Shown here in pieces: positions 27,338-36,259 of a stretch of DNA of 64,000 bases. The position numbers were made by a program, and so were the translations under genes. The notes below the pieces were generated by a model, which did not search any database, was not told the origin of the DNA, and was given only the letters and a program-made list of their open reading frames with translations. How positions within the stretch are numbered: position 1 is the first letter of the stretch; each line of letters starts with the position of its first letter. Source of the stretch: Microbacterium sp. 1.5R (GTDB lineage Bacteria > Actinomycetota > Actinomycetes > Actinomycetales > Microbacteriaceae); contig NZ_VDRC01000001.1 in NCBI RefSeq assembly GCF_007667425.1, positions 372,001 to 436,000 of the forward strand, written 5' to 3'.

Positions 27338-27733
27338 GCACCCACTCTAGGAGCGGCGGTTCGCAAGACAACCCCGAGTGCAACTCTCATAAAAGAGAGA
27401 ATATTCGGAAGAAACATTCGTACATTTCTTTGTCCCCCAAATGGCGGACAAGCCCGAATCGCGATATTCTGCTCTGAGTAGCGGGGGCTACCGGCTGACT
27501 TATGGGGAGACAGCCGATGAGAGCAGCGAGATCTTCGCCGCCCTCCCCCTCCGTCCGGGTAGGACGGTGGGCCCTCTCGAGCGATCCATCTGGGGCGGAT
27601 GACTCGAGAGGGCAACCAGTCCAGACCTCCTCGCCCCGGCCCGCGTACCGCCCGGGGCAGCACGCGTCAACCCCGCCACCTTTCCGTCCGCGTGGGTCGT
27701 ACGCTCGGTCTCCGTTCCAGGGAGGACCGCCCC
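27338..27733. other. 396-bp intergenic region with AT-rich segment and a series of hairpins
   Basis: About 27360-27470 is markedly AT-rich for this genome and holds CTCTC/GAGAG (27385-27400), the palindrome GAATATTC (27400-27407), TTGTCC-N10-GGACAA (27430-27451) and a -10-like TATTCT (27465-27470). Downstream are four hairpins: 27478-27491, 27493-27515, 27551-27567 and a perfect 11-bp stem 27571-27581/27603-27613. No coding evidence. Looks like a regulated promoter followed by a structured leader of the DUF72 gene. Confidence 0.6.
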
Positions 27734-28594
27734 ATGAGTGCAGCTCGGCCGCGAGGCAGCATCCGCATCGGCGTCTCGGGATGGAAGTATCCCCGGTGGA
27801 GGGGCGACTTCTATCCGAAAGGCCTCGCCCAACGCCGCGAGCTCGAGTACATCGGCGAGCGCTTCTCCACCGTCGAGCTGAACGGGTCGTTCTATTCGCT
27901 GCAGCGCCCCGAGAGCTACCGTCGTTGGCGGTCGGAGGTACCCGAGGACTTCGTCTTCGCTGTCAAAGGGTCACGGTACGTGACGCATATGCTCCGTCTG
28001 CGCGACACCCGGCAGGGGCTCGCGAACTTCTTCGCCTCCGGTGTGCTCTCCCTCGGCGCGCAACTCGGGCCGATCCTCTGGCAGCTGCCGGAGAGACAGA
28101 CATTCGACCCCGACCTCGTCGAGGAGTTCCTTGCCGGCCTGCCGTCGACGACGTACGAGGCGCTCGAGCTCGCGAGACGGCACGATGAGCGCCTGGACGG
28201 TCGCGCCTGGCTGGAGATAGAGGAGGACCGCCCCCTGCGCCATGCGCTCGAACCGAGATCCGACACGTTCGCCGATCCGGAGGCGCTCCGACTCCTGCAG
28301 AGACACGGCACGGCTCTCGTCGCCGCCGACACCGCGGGCCGGTGGCCCCGGTTCGACGCCCTCACGAGCGACGTCGCCTACGTCCGACTGCACGGCGCGC
28401 AGATGCTGTACCACAGCGGATACACGGCAGCAGAGCTCGCGGAGTGGGCCGGGATCGTGGCCTCCTGGGCCGACGGGTCGGGATCGAACGACGGACTCCC
28501 CCGCGACGTCTACGTGTACTTCGACAACGACGCCCGCGGGCACGCTCCGCACGACGCAGAGGGGCTGGCGGCGCTCGTCGGTGCGCTCACCTGA
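27734..28594 (+). CDS. DUF72 domain protein
   Basis: 286-aa TIM-barrel-like family protein with the N-terminal IRIGVSGWKYPRWRGDFYP and FSTVELNGSFYSLQ motifs and a C-terminal YVYFDNDARGHAPHDA segment, all typical of DUF72 (YecE-like). Biochemical role unknown. I choose ATG 27734 because GGAGG lies 8 nt upstream; a longer frame begins at 27599 inside the hairpin array. The long structured region before it suggests post-transcriptional control. Confidence 0.85.
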   Translation: MSAARPRGSIRIGVSGWKYPRWRGDFYPKGLAQRRELEYIGERFSTVELNGSFYSLQRPESYRRWRSEVPEDFVFAVKGSRYVTHMLRLRDTRQGLANFFASGVLSLGAQLGPILWQLPERQTFDPDLVEEFLAGLPSTTYEALELARRHDERLDGRAWLEIEEDRPLRHALEPRSDTFADPEALRLLQRHGTALVAADTAGRWPRFDALTSDVAYVRLHGAQMLYHSGYTAAELAEWAGIVASWADGSGSNDGLPRDVYVYFDNDARGHAPHDAEGLAALVGALT

Positions 28595-28649
28595 GGTCGG
28601 ACGTCGCGCGCGTGTCGGCTCAGCCGCGGGTGCCCGATATGGTCGGAGC

Positions 28650-29612
28650 ATGACTCGGGGGCGTCGACGCGGTGTGACCACGGCTGTGCTGAGCGGCGCT
28701 CTTCTGGTCGTGATCGTGGCGATCGTCCTCGGCTGCACCCCCATGTCGCGTGCCGCACCGGGAGCCGTTTCGGCGGTCCAGGAAGTCGTCGGCGACAGCG
28801 GCGAGGTGTCGGTGTACGTCGTCGAACGGAACATCAATGTCATGCCGAGGTGTCAACTGACCGTGCGAATGATCGACGGTGTCGCCGAAGACGAGCTCGC
28901 TCGAGTGCTCGAGCGGGTATGGGCAGCGACAGGCGACTCACCCTGCATCGTGAAGACCGTGAAGACCGTGGAGACCGCAAGCCGCTCGACGGTCTTCGGT
29001 GCCCCGCCCGTGGCCATGACTGCGGGCGAAGCCAGTGCTGTCGCCGCCGCCCTTCAGCGCATCGACGTCGTCACGGTCTCCGTCCGCGAAGACGGAGGCG
29101 TGAACGCCGACGCCTCGGTGCGGACGGGCGATTTCTCGGATGCCGCAGAACTTGCACGGGCCGCCGTCGCGTCCGCGGCCCTCGAGGAGGAGTTCGGACG
29201 AGTCCTCTGGTCGATGAGGTGGTCCGCCGACAGCAGCCCGTACGACGACGCAACCGTTACCAGCGACATCACGCCCGATGCGAGACTCGCCGACCTCTTC
29301 GACGGACTCGCCGCTCTGCGGGACTCCGGCGCGCTGGGCGACGGCTACGGAACGGATGACGCGGCACTCGACGCCCCCATCATCGCGGTGAAGCTCAACG
29401 CGATCACCGAATCGGGTTCGACGGTCGTCGGCATCGGTCTCACCGTCGCCGGCTGGGATGCCGATGACCTCGACGCCCGCGGCGCGGAGCTCGCGCAGTC
29501 GAGCCGTGCCGCCGAGGCGGCCCGCATGATCGCCGCCCTCGGGGAGGAAGTCGGCGTGCCGATCGGGTCGATCACGGCTAACGGGACGGTGGATCTGCTC
29601 CCCGAGCCGTGA
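28650..29612 (+). CDS. Predicted lipoprotein, unknown function
   Basis: 320 aa. Positive N-terminus, hydrophobic stretch and lipobox ending VLGC with Cys29 as the lipidation site; the rest is acidic and Ala-rich with no recognised domain. The only GGAG is 1 nt from the ATG, too close, whereas -10 TATGGT (28638-28643) is 6 nt away, so it is likely leaderless. A strong terminator follows. Confidence 0.75.
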   Translation: MTRGRRRGVTTAVLSGALLVVIVAIVLGCTPMSRAAPGAVSAVQEVVGDSGEVSVYVVERNINVMPRCQLTVRMIDGVAEDELARVLERVWAATGDSPCIVKTVKTVETASRSTVFGAPPVAMTAGEASAVAAALQRIDVVTVSVREDGGVNADASVRTGDFSDAAELARAAVASAALEEEFGRVLWSMRWSADSSPYDDATVTSDITPDARLADLFDGLAALRDSGALGDGYGTDDAALDAPIIAVKLNAITESGSTVVGIGLTVAGWDADDLDARGAELAQSSRAAEAARMIAALGEEVGVPIGSITANGTVDLLPEP

Positions 29613-29650
29613 CCGGCGCCGGCGCGATCGACATCGTGCCGGACATGCAG

Positions 29651-29682
29651 AAGGCCCGGACCTCTTGCGAGTTCCGGGCCTT
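29651..29682. terminator. Terminator hairpin between lipoprotein gene and tRNA-Pro
   Basis: AAGGCCCGGA / TCCGGGCCTT stem followed by T-rich TTTCTCT on the plus strand. Also lies directly after the tRNA on the minus strand. Confidence 0.85.
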
Positions 29683-29686
29683 TCTC

Positions 29687-29763
<77 letters not shown>

Positions 29764-29880
29764 TTGTTCTGCACTCTCGCGCAGGCAACTCCCCTATCTT
29801 AGCCTGACCCGCGGCGCCTCCGCGAACCGACAGTCGGCCGGGCGTTGCACAGTGTCCGAGGCCCGGCGTAGCGTCACTGC

Positions 29881-30465
29881 ATGGCCACGATCACGACGGA
29901 ACCGGCGACGACCGCGCGGTGGGACGATGTGCAGCGCGCGCTGACCGGCGGCGGCGATGGCGCGAGCTGCCAGTGCATCTGGCCGATGCTCCGCAACAAG
30001 GACTGGAACCAGACCACGACGCCCGAGCGCACGGAGATGCTCCGCGCCGAGATCGATGCAGGCCCACCACCGGGGATCATCGCTTACGTCGACGGCGAGG
30101 CGGCCGGGTGGATCCGCATCGGCCCGCGTCCTCCGCAGGCACGTCTCGCTCACACCCGTGCGATCGCAGCGGCATCGAGTGAACCGTTCGACGACGACTC
30201 GGTCTGGGCGGTCACCTGCTTCGTCGTGCGGCGCGAGCATCGCGGATCGGGGCTCAACCACGAGCTGCTCAGCGCGGCCGTCGACTTCGCGCGCGACTCC
30301 GGCGCGCGTCTCATCGAGGGATACCCCGTCGACACCCGCGGTGAGAAGCAGCGCAGCAACGAACTGTTCCACGGCACGATGAGCACATTCGCCGCCCAAG
30401 GGTTCTCGGAGCGAGGAGAACTCACACCGGGTCGCCCTCTCGTCGCTCTCGACCTGTCGGCATGA
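29881..30465 (+). CDS. GNAT-family N-acetyltransferase
   Basis: 194 aa with a GNAT acetyl-CoA segment (AVTCFVVRREHRGSGLNHELLSAA; R-x-x-G-x-G-like RREHRGSG) and an N-terminal Cys pair SCQCIWP shared by a subset of uncharacterised GNATs. Substrate unknown. -10 TAGCGT (29869-29874) is 6 nt before the ATG. Confidence 0.85.
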   Translation: MATITTEPATTARWDDVQRALTGGGDGASCQCIWPMLRNKDWNQTTTPERTEMLRAEIDAGPPPGIIAYVDGEAAGWIRIGPRPPQARLAHTRAIAAASSEPFDDDSVWAVTCFVVRREHRGSGLNHELLSAAVDFARDSGARLIEGYPVDTRGEKQRSNELFHGTMSTFAAQGFSERGELTPGRPLVALDLSA

Positions 30466-30502
30466 TCGTCGATCACCATCCGAGCGCCGGTAGCGTGGAC
30501 AC

Positions 30503-30958
30503 ATGAGCGACGAGCACCCGACCATCGACGATCCCGAACTCGGCACCCTCAGCCGCGCGTCCACTGAGCTGGGTGACGGCACGGTGCTGACCCACGACTG
30601 GTACGCGGGCACCGTGACGGTCGACGACGTCGAGCTGGAGCTCATGCTCGAGGGCACCACCCCCGACGAGGCGAGTGCGCTCCTCCCGCACGTCCGCGAA
30701 ACGATCGCGGCCCTCCCGGCACTGCGACGCCTCGCATCGGATGCCGTGGTCACGGCGTTCAGCACCGGAAGACCCGAGCAGGCGGATCTCGACGCCGGAG
30801 CATCCGACCTCACCCTGGAGACGATCGAGGCCTCCGCCGACGGCACGGTGGTCCTCCACCTGATCGATGCGTGCGGCGAGCACTTCCCCGAGGGCTACTG
30901 GCCGGCCGTGCACCTCGGAGCCGACGGCCAGATCGCCCAGGTGACCGTCGAATCCTGA
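30503..30958 (+). CDS. DUF2262-like protein
   Basis: 151-aa acidic protein with a DUF2262-like pattern: DWYAGTVTVDDVELELML and the C-terminal TLETIEASADGTVVLHLIDACGEHF. No catalytic motif known. Leaderless signal TAGCGT (30491-30496), 6 nt before the ATG. Confidence 0.7.
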   Translation: MSDEHPTIDDPELGTLSRASTELGDGTVLTHDWYAGTVTVDDVELELMLEGTTPDEASALLPHVRETIAALPALRRLASDAVVTAFSTGRPEQADLDAGASDLTLETIEASADGTVVLHLIDACGEHFPEGYWPAVHLGADGQIAQVTVES

Positions 30959-31052
30959 CCTTCCCACCCGTCATACGATGAGGGGACTCGATCGGCCGAC
31001 CCTTGTCGGCCGACTGATCGCCCGCCCCCTATCAGACCCGGAGACCCTGTTC

Positions 31053-31436
31053 ATGGACGCCGCACGCATCGACAGCTGGCTGTGGGCCGTGCGCGTGTAC
31101 AAGACGCGCTCAGCCGCGACGACCGCCTGCCGGGCGGGGCATGTCCGGCTGAACGGAGACAAGGTCAAGGCCGCGCAACACGTCCGCATCGGCGATGAGC
31201 TGCGGGTGCGCATCGCCGGCTTCGATCGGATCCTCGTCGTGCGGCAACTCCTCGTGAAACGAGTGGGCGCCCCCCTCGCGGCGGCGGCCTACGAGGACCG
31301 GACGCCGGCACGCGAACCGCAGGCGATGATCGGCGTCCGTGACCGTGGAGCGGGACGCCCGACGAAGCGCGAGCGCAGAGACATCGACCGCCTGCGAGGA
31401 CGAGGCGACGAGGATGCCGATATCTTCGGTGGCTGA
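31053..31436 (+). CDS. S4-domain RNA-binding protein (Hsp15/HslR-like)
   Basis: 127 aa. N-terminal S4 domain (RIDSWLWAVRVYKTRSAATTACRAGHVRLNG) and a basic C-terminal tail, the layout of heat-shock protein 15, which rescues stalled 50S subunits carrying peptidyl-tRNA in E. coli. ATG 31053 has GGAG 9 nt upstream and a -10-like TACGAT at 30974-30979; a longer start at 30978 would overlap that promoter. Confidence 0.85.
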   Translation: MDAARIDSWLWAVRVYKTRSAATTACRAGHVRLNGDKVKAAQHVRIGDELRVRIAGFDRILVVRQLLVKRVGAPLAAAAYEDRTPAREPQAMIGVRDRGAGRPTKRERRDIDRLRGRGDEDADIFGG

Positions 31437-31447
31437 GCTCTTTTTAT

Positions 31448-31463
31448 TCGAATATTTGTTCTA
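31448..31463 (+). promoter_or_regulatory. LexA-like box overlapping the promoter of the DUF222-HNH gene
   Basis: TCGAATATTTGTTCTA matches TCGAAC-N4-GTTCGA at 10 of 12 fixed positions and overlaps a -10 TAAACT (31462-31467) lying 6 nt before the ATG. LexA boxes before related 13E12/HNH genes are reported in M. tuberculosis. Confidence 0.7.
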
Positions 31464-31473
31464 AACTAGGGGC

Positions 31474-32928
31474 ATGACCCGGCGCACCGACCTCGACCTC
31501 GATCTCGAGGAGCGCCAGCGCCTGCTCGATGCATGGGTGGACAAGAGGCGCCGCATCGCCGCCCTGGAGGCCGAGGCGTCGGAACTGCTGATCGAGCGGA
31601 TCTCGATCCACGACGCCGATGTGACGGAGAGCCCGTTCCACCGGGACGCCATCTACCGATCGATGCTGTCGGAGTACTGCGCCGCCGCACATCTCGCGCG
31701 CGGCACGGTCGAGCAGTCGTTCACCGATGCACGCACCCTCTCCCGAGATCTCCCCCACGTCCGAGTCGCCTTCGCGGCCGGAACGATCAGCGTCGCGCAT
31801 GTACGCGAGATCGTTCGCGCCAGTGCCATCGTGAGCGAGGCGGTGCGAAGCGGACGAGCGGATGCCGCGACACTCGCGCTCTTCGAGACCGCGGTGCTCG
31901 TGGTCGCGGAGCAGGACACAGCGGCGCGCACCCGTGCCCATGCCAGACAGGTCGCCGCGGCCCTCGCCGGCGAGACCGTCGTCGAACGTCATCGGCGCGC
32001 GACGGATGAACGCTGCGTCAGTGTGCGGTCGGTCGACGACGGGCTGGCATTGCTGACCGCGGTTCTGCCGGAATGGATCGCGGTCGCGATCGCCGATCGG
32101 CTCACCCGTCTGGCGCGAACGGTCGTCACCGGTCGCGACGATCGCGAGCCGGTGCTGCCCGTCCTCGATCCGGCCGGCGATGGCATCTCCGTCGACGATC
32201 TCGCCACCGACGACCCCCGACGCGACTCTTACGAGCGGAGCGTCATCTTCGGAGAGGGCAACACGTTCACGACCGACCCGCTGGGCCGCCGCACCGACCC
32301 GATGACTGACCCCACCAGCGCAGACGTCGAGCACCTCGAGGCCGATGAGCGGACGCTCGACCAGATCCGAGCGGATCTCCTCGCGGATCTGCTCCTGGCC
32401 GCTGTGCCGAGCGAAGCGCTCGGCACCGGACTCGACGCCGTTCAGCCGCGGATCCAGGTCACGGTCGCAGCCACCACGCTCGTCGGTCTCGACGACAGGC
32501 CGGCGGAGCTCGACGGGTACGGACCACTCGATCCCGACATCGCCCGACGGCTCGCCGGACGCAACACCGGGTGGTCGCGCCTCTTCCTCCATCCGGACGG
32601 CCGCGTCGTCGAGGTCGATACCTACGCGCCGAACGAAGCGATGCGGCGCTTCCTCCGAGCCCGCGATCAGCATTGCCGCTTCCCGGGGTGTCGTATGCCG
32701 GTGCACCGATGCGAGATCGATCACAACCATGATCATGCGCGCGGTGGACGCACCCGCCTCGACAACCTCAGCCACTTCTGCACGACCCATCATTCGCTGA
32801 AGCATCCGGACGTCGACGATCGACATCGCTGGACAGCACAGCAAGGTCCGGGAGGCGAGGTCACCTGGACGAGCCCGCTCGGTCGCGAGTACACCGATCC
32901 GCCGCGACGCCGAGTGATGTTCGTGTGA
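31474..32928 (+). CDS. DUF222 (13E12 repeat family) HNH endonuclease-like protein
   Basis: 484 aa. N-terminal DUF222 helical region (about 1-350) and a C-terminal HNH nuclease: CRFPGC (from about 401), CEIDHNHDHARGG, N, C-T-T-H-H and H residues in the right order for metal and phosphate binding. Often multicopy in actinobacteria; molecular role unknown, possibly DNA damage related. Leaderless promoter with a LexA-like box. The last codons lie inside an 11-bp tandem repeat that runs beyond the stop. Confidence 0.88.
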   Translation: MTRRTDLDLDLEERQRLLDAWVDKRRRIAALEAEASELLIERISIHDADVTESPFHRDAIYRSMLSEYCAAAHLARGTVEQSFTDARTLSRDLPHVRVAFAAGTISVAHVREIVRASAIVSEAVRSGRADAATLALFETAVLVVAEQDTAARTRAHARQVAAALAGETVVERHRRATDERCVSVRSVDDGLALLTAVLPEWIAVAIADRLTRLARTVVTGRDDREPVLPVLDPAGDGISVDDLATDDPRRDSYERSVIFGEGNTFTTDPLGRRTDPMTDPTSADVEHLEADERTLDQIRADLLADLLLAAVPSEALGTGLDAVQPRIQVTVAATTLVGLDDRPAELDGYGPLDPDIARRLAGRNTGWSRLFLHPDGRVVEVDTYAPNEAMRRFLRARDQHCRFPGCRMPVHRCEIDHNHDHARGGRTRLDNLSHFCTTHHSLKHPDVDDRHRWTAQQGPGGEVTWTSPLGREYTDPPRRRVMFV

Positions 32929-32957
32929 TGCTCGCGTGATGTTCGTGTGATGTTCGC
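32914..32957. repeat. Four tandem 11-bp repeats across the HNH gene stop codon
   Basis: Units GTGATGTTCGT, GTGATGCTCGC, GTGATGTTCGT and GTGATGTTCGC are contiguous. The first unit encodes the final residues and the stop TGA falls at the start of the second. Because 11 is not a multiple of 3, copy number would shift the frame after the stop. Confidence 0.9.
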
Positions 32958-33029
32958 GTGCCGGGGAAGGAGGTTCGACGCGCCGGTCGGCGCGTCCGGG
33001 TTCACGCAATGCCTCCGGGCGCGGTTAGC

Positions 33030-33965
33030 TCATCGCGCGTCGTCGAGCACTCCGCGCAACCATCCAGCCGATCGCAGCTGCACGGCGCCGGCGGCTGTCA
33101 CGCGCTCCCTCAGCTCACGGTCGCTCGTCACCACCACCACATACTCGCCGAGAGCGACGCGACGCTGCACCTCGGCGACGATCGCGTCGTCTCCTGCGGC
33201 ATCCGCCGGCACGACCGACAGGACGCCCGCAGGCAGCACTACCTCCGACTCGTCCGCATCGGGGACGTCGAGGCCGCGAGCGGCTCCTTCCACGACGAAC
33301 GCGACAGGCGGGAACCATGATGTACCGGCGAGCTCGATATCCTCCCCGCGCACGGACAGCCCGTTCAGCTCCTCAGCGAGCCGGGTGGCCGCGCCGGCGC
33401 GGTCCTTCCACCAGCCGTTCGGGACCGAGCCCACGACGTTCGCCGCATCGACGACCACCGAGGGCCGCACGTCGAGGAGGTCGCGCAGCACCGGCCACGC
33501 CGCCCCGAAACCCGGGTGCAGCGGCCGCGACGACACCTCGTCGAGCGGCACCCACTCCAGCGCGACGCTCTCGGGGTCACTGATCACCGGTTCGAAGGGC
33601 TCGACGACATCCGCGACGACGGTCGTGTACGACCAGATACCGAGGTCGAGCACGCTGGTGAACCTCGGGCGCACCGAGGCATCCGGAACGCCCGCTTCCT
33701 CCTGTGCCTCCCGCACCGCTCCGAGGATGGCGCTCTCCCCCTCGTGCAGGGCGCCGCCGGGCAGCCCCCACGTGCCACCGAAGTGGCTCCACGCCACCCT
33801 GTGCTGCAGAAGGATGCCGCGCTCGGAGTCGATCGCGAGAAGGCCTGCGGCGCCGAAGCGTCCCCAGTACTTCTCCCCCGTCGGAGCCACGATCCAGGCG
33901 TCGCCGGGATTGCGCGGCCCGGCGGGGCGACGCGGCTCACCGGCAGCAGGAGGAACGACAGTCAC
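33030..33965 (-). CDS. Fusion of NUDIX hydrolase and NYN (YacP-like) nuclease-fold domain
   Basis: 311 aa. Residues about 35-150 form a NUDIX hydrolase with box GG-X5-E...REAQEE (70-91). Residues about 168-305 form a PIN/NYN-like domain: VVVDAANVVGS with Asp173, GDDAI with Asp259/260 and VVVTSDRELRERV with Asp282, the spacing of YacP-type RNases. Starts at GTG 33965; no good ribosome site, and AAAGCT lies 6 nt upstream as a weak -10. The pairing of nucleotide-diphosphate cleaning with RNA cleavage suggests RNA decay or cap-like end processing, but this is inference. Confidence 0.8.
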   Translation of the reverse strand: MTVVPPAAGEPRRPAGPRNPGDAWIVAPTGEKYWGRFGAAGLLAIDSERGILLQHRVAWSHFGGTWGLPGGALHEGESAILGAVREAQEEAGVPDASVRPRFTSVLDLGIWSYTTVVADVVEPFEPVISDPESVALEWVPLDEVSSRPLHPGFGAAWPVLRDLLDVRPSVVVDAANVVGSVPNGWWKDRAGAATRLAEELNGLSVRGEDIELAGTSWFPPVAFVVEGAARGLDVPDADESEVVLPAGVLSVVPADAAGDDAIVAEVQRRVALGEYVVVVTSDRELRERVTAAGAVQLRSAGWLRGVLDDAR

Positions 33966-34071
33966 CCCCTCAGCTTTTCACAGCATCCGCGCATCGGCAT
34001 CCGCTCCGGTCACATGCGGGAACAGCGACGGGCCGCCCGCAGGGAGCGGACGGCCCGTCGACGGAGAGGTC

Positions 34072-35592
34072 TCAGCGCTGGCGCTTCTCGCGGACGCGCA
34101 TGTTGACGACGATGGGCGTCCCCTCGAACTCGTACAGCTCGCGCAGGCGACGCTGGATGAAACGACGGTATCCAGGGTCGAGGAATCCGGTCGTGAACAG
34201 CACGAACGTCGGCGGGCGGGTCGACGCCTGCGTACCGAACAGGATGCGCGGCTGCTTCCCCCCGCGCAGCGGGTGCGGGTGCTCGGCGACGAGCTCGGCG
34301 AGGAAGGCGTTGAACTTGCCCGTCGGGATGCGACGGTCCCAGTTCTCCAGCGACGTCTCGAGCGCCGGCACGAGCTTGTCGAGGTGACGGCCGGTCTTCG
34401 CCGAGATGTTCACGCGCGGGGCCCAGGCGACGTGCGCCAGGTCCTGCTCGATCTCGCGCTCGAGGTACCGGCGACGGTCGGCGTTCTCCAGGTCGAGGTC
34501 GTTGAGACGGTCCCACTTGTTGAACGCCAGCACGAGAGCGCGGCCCGACTCGAGCACGAGGTCGATGATGCGCACGTCCTGCTCGCTGATCGTCTCCGAC
34601 ACGTCGAGCACGACGACCGCGACCTCGGCCTTCTCGAGCGCGGCAGAGGTGCGCAGCGACGCGTAGAAGTCGGCGCCCTGCGCCATATGCACGCGGCGAC
34701 GGATGCCTGCGGTGTCGACGAGCGTCCACAGCTTGCCGCCGAGCTCCACGATCTCATCGACGGGGTCGCGGGTGGTGCCGGCGAGGTCGTTCACGACCAC
34801 GCGCTCCTCCCCCGCGGCCTTGTTCAGCAGCGACGACTTGCCGACGTTCGGACGCCCGAGGATGGCGACCCGGCGCGGCCCGCCGATCTCGGCCTTCGCG
34901 ACAGCCGAGACGTCGGGGAGCTTCTTCAGCACTTCGTCCAGCAGGTCGGCGACGCCCCGGCCGTGGATGGCCGAGACCGGGTGCGGCTCGCCGAGACCGA
35001 GGTTCCAGAGTGCGGCGGCCTCGGGCTCCTGGCGCGCGTCGTCGATCTTGTTCGCGACGAGGAAGACGGGCTTGCCGCTCTTGCGCAGCAGGCGCACGAC
35101 GTGCTCATCGGTCGACGTCGCACCCACCATCGCATCGACGACGAACAGGACGAGGTCCGACAGATCGATGGCCACCTCGGCCTGGGCGGCCACGGACCGG
35201 TCGATGCCCCGCGCGTCGGGCTCCCAGCCGCCGGTGTCGACGAGCGTGAACCGGCGGTCATTCCACTCGGCCTTGTAGGTCACACGGTCGCGCGTGACAC
35301 CCGGTGTGTCCTCCACGACGGCCTCACGGCGACCGAGGATGCGGTTCACGAGCGCCGACTTGCCCACGTTGGGCCGACCGACGATCGCGACCACGGGCAG
35401 CGCGGGCAGGAACTGGATGCCGTCCTCCCCGAGCGTCACGCCGGCGAGGAGCGCGGCATCCTCGTCGTCGAGCTCGTAGTCGGCGAGGCCGGCGCGCAGG
35501 GTCTCCGCGCGCTGCTCGGCCAGCTCCTCGTCGAGTGCGTCCATCTTCTCGGCGAGCTGGTCTGGGCCGCCTTCGTATTCGTCGTCAGCCAC
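34072..35592 (-). CDS. der: Ribosome biogenesis GTPase Der (EngA)
   Basis: 506 aa with two tandem G domains ([30 protein letters not shown]; then [25 protein letters not shown]) and a C-terminal KH-like domain (VRVREKRQR end). An acidic N-terminal extension of about 65 residues is longer than in E. coli. Acts in 50S assembly. Its start overlaps the cmk stop by 8 nt. Confidence 0.96.
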   Translation of the reverse strand: MADDEYEGGPDQLAEKMDALDEELAEQRAETLRAGLADYELDDEDAALLAGVTLGEDGIQFLPALPVVAIVGRPNVGKSALVNRILGRREAVVEDTPGVTRDRVTYKAEWNDRRFTLVDTGGWEPDARGIDRSVAAQAEVAIDLSDLVLFVVDAMVGATSTDEHVVRLLRKSGKPVFLVANKIDDARQEPEAAALWNLGLGEPHPVSAIHGRGVADLLDEVLKKLPDVSAVAKAEIGGPRRVAILGRPNVGKSSLLNKAAGEERVVVNDLAGTTRDPVDEIVELGGKLWTLVDTAGIRRRVHMAQGADFYASLRTSAALEKAEVAVVVLDVSETISEQDVRIIDLVLESGRALVLAFNKWDRLNDLDLENADRRRYLEREIEQDLAHVAWAPRVNISAKTGRHLDKLVPALETSLENWDRRIPTGKFNAFLAELVAEHPHPLRGGKQPRILFGTQASTRPPTFVLFTTGFLDPGYRRFIQRRLRELYEFEGTPIVVNMRVREKRQR

Positions 35593-36259
35593 GGTGTGCT
35601 CCTCGGAGTCGTTCGATCACCGCGAGTACGGCGTCGATGGTCTGGGGGAAATCGAGCGCCGTCGAGTCGACGACCTCGACGCCGTCCGCGGCGTTGAGGA
35701 AGTCGACGACGGCGCTGTCGGATGCGTCGCGTCTGTGCAGAGCGTCGGCGACGGCCTGGGCGTTCTCGCCGGCGAGCTCGCCCGCACGACGCGCGGCGCG
35801 CACCTCGGGTGCGGCGGTGAGCAGGATCCGCACCGGTGCGTCGGGCGCGACCACGGTGGTGATGTCGCGGCCCTCCACGACCACGGCCGGGTACGGAGCC
35901 TCGGCGACGAGCGTGCGGAACAGGCGATTGACCTGCTCGCGCACCTCGGGCACTCGCGCGACGCCGCTCACGGCGCCGGATACGCGCGACTCGCGGATCG
36001 CGTCGGTGACATCGGAGTCGCCGACGAGCACCGTACGGTCGTCGGGGTCGAGGCCCAGTCTGACGGGGAAGTCGGATGCCGCCACGCGCACCGACTCGGC
36101 GTCATCCGTGTCCGCGCCCCGGTCGAGGACGTGCCAGGCGAGGGCGCGATATGCCGATCCGGTGTCGAGGTAGCCGAAGCCGAGCCTGCGGGCGATGGCC
36201 TTCGACACGCTGGACTTGCCGGACCCGGCAGGTCCGTCGATCGCGATGAAGTCAGTCAT
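35585..36259 (-). CDS. cmk: Cytidylate kinase
   Basis: 224 aa; phosphorylates CMP and dCMP. P-loop GPAGSGKSS (9-17), [10 protein letters not shown] and [11 protein letters not shown] are family motifs. ATG 36259 is used since the upstream frame lies within tyrA; it overlaps the tyrA stop by 8 nt and der by 8 nt. Part of the tyrA-cmk-der chain conserved in actinobacteria. Confidence 0.95.
   Translation of the reverse strand: MTDFIAIDGPAGSGKSSVSKAIARRLGFGYLDTGSAYRALAWHVLDRGADTDDAESVRVAASDFPVRLGLDPDDRTVLVGDSDVTDAIRESRVSGAVSGVARVPEVREQVNRLFRTLVAEAPYPAVVVEGRDITTVVAPDAPVRILLTAAPEVRAARRAGELAGENAQAVADALHRRDASDSAVVDFLNAADGVEVVDSTALDFPQTIDAVLAVIERLRGAHRG

Noticed and set aside
31444..33009. Antisense 521-aa open frame over the HNH gene
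   Set aside because: Arises from GC bias and the 11-bp repeats; the sense frame has intact HNH residues and a promoter.
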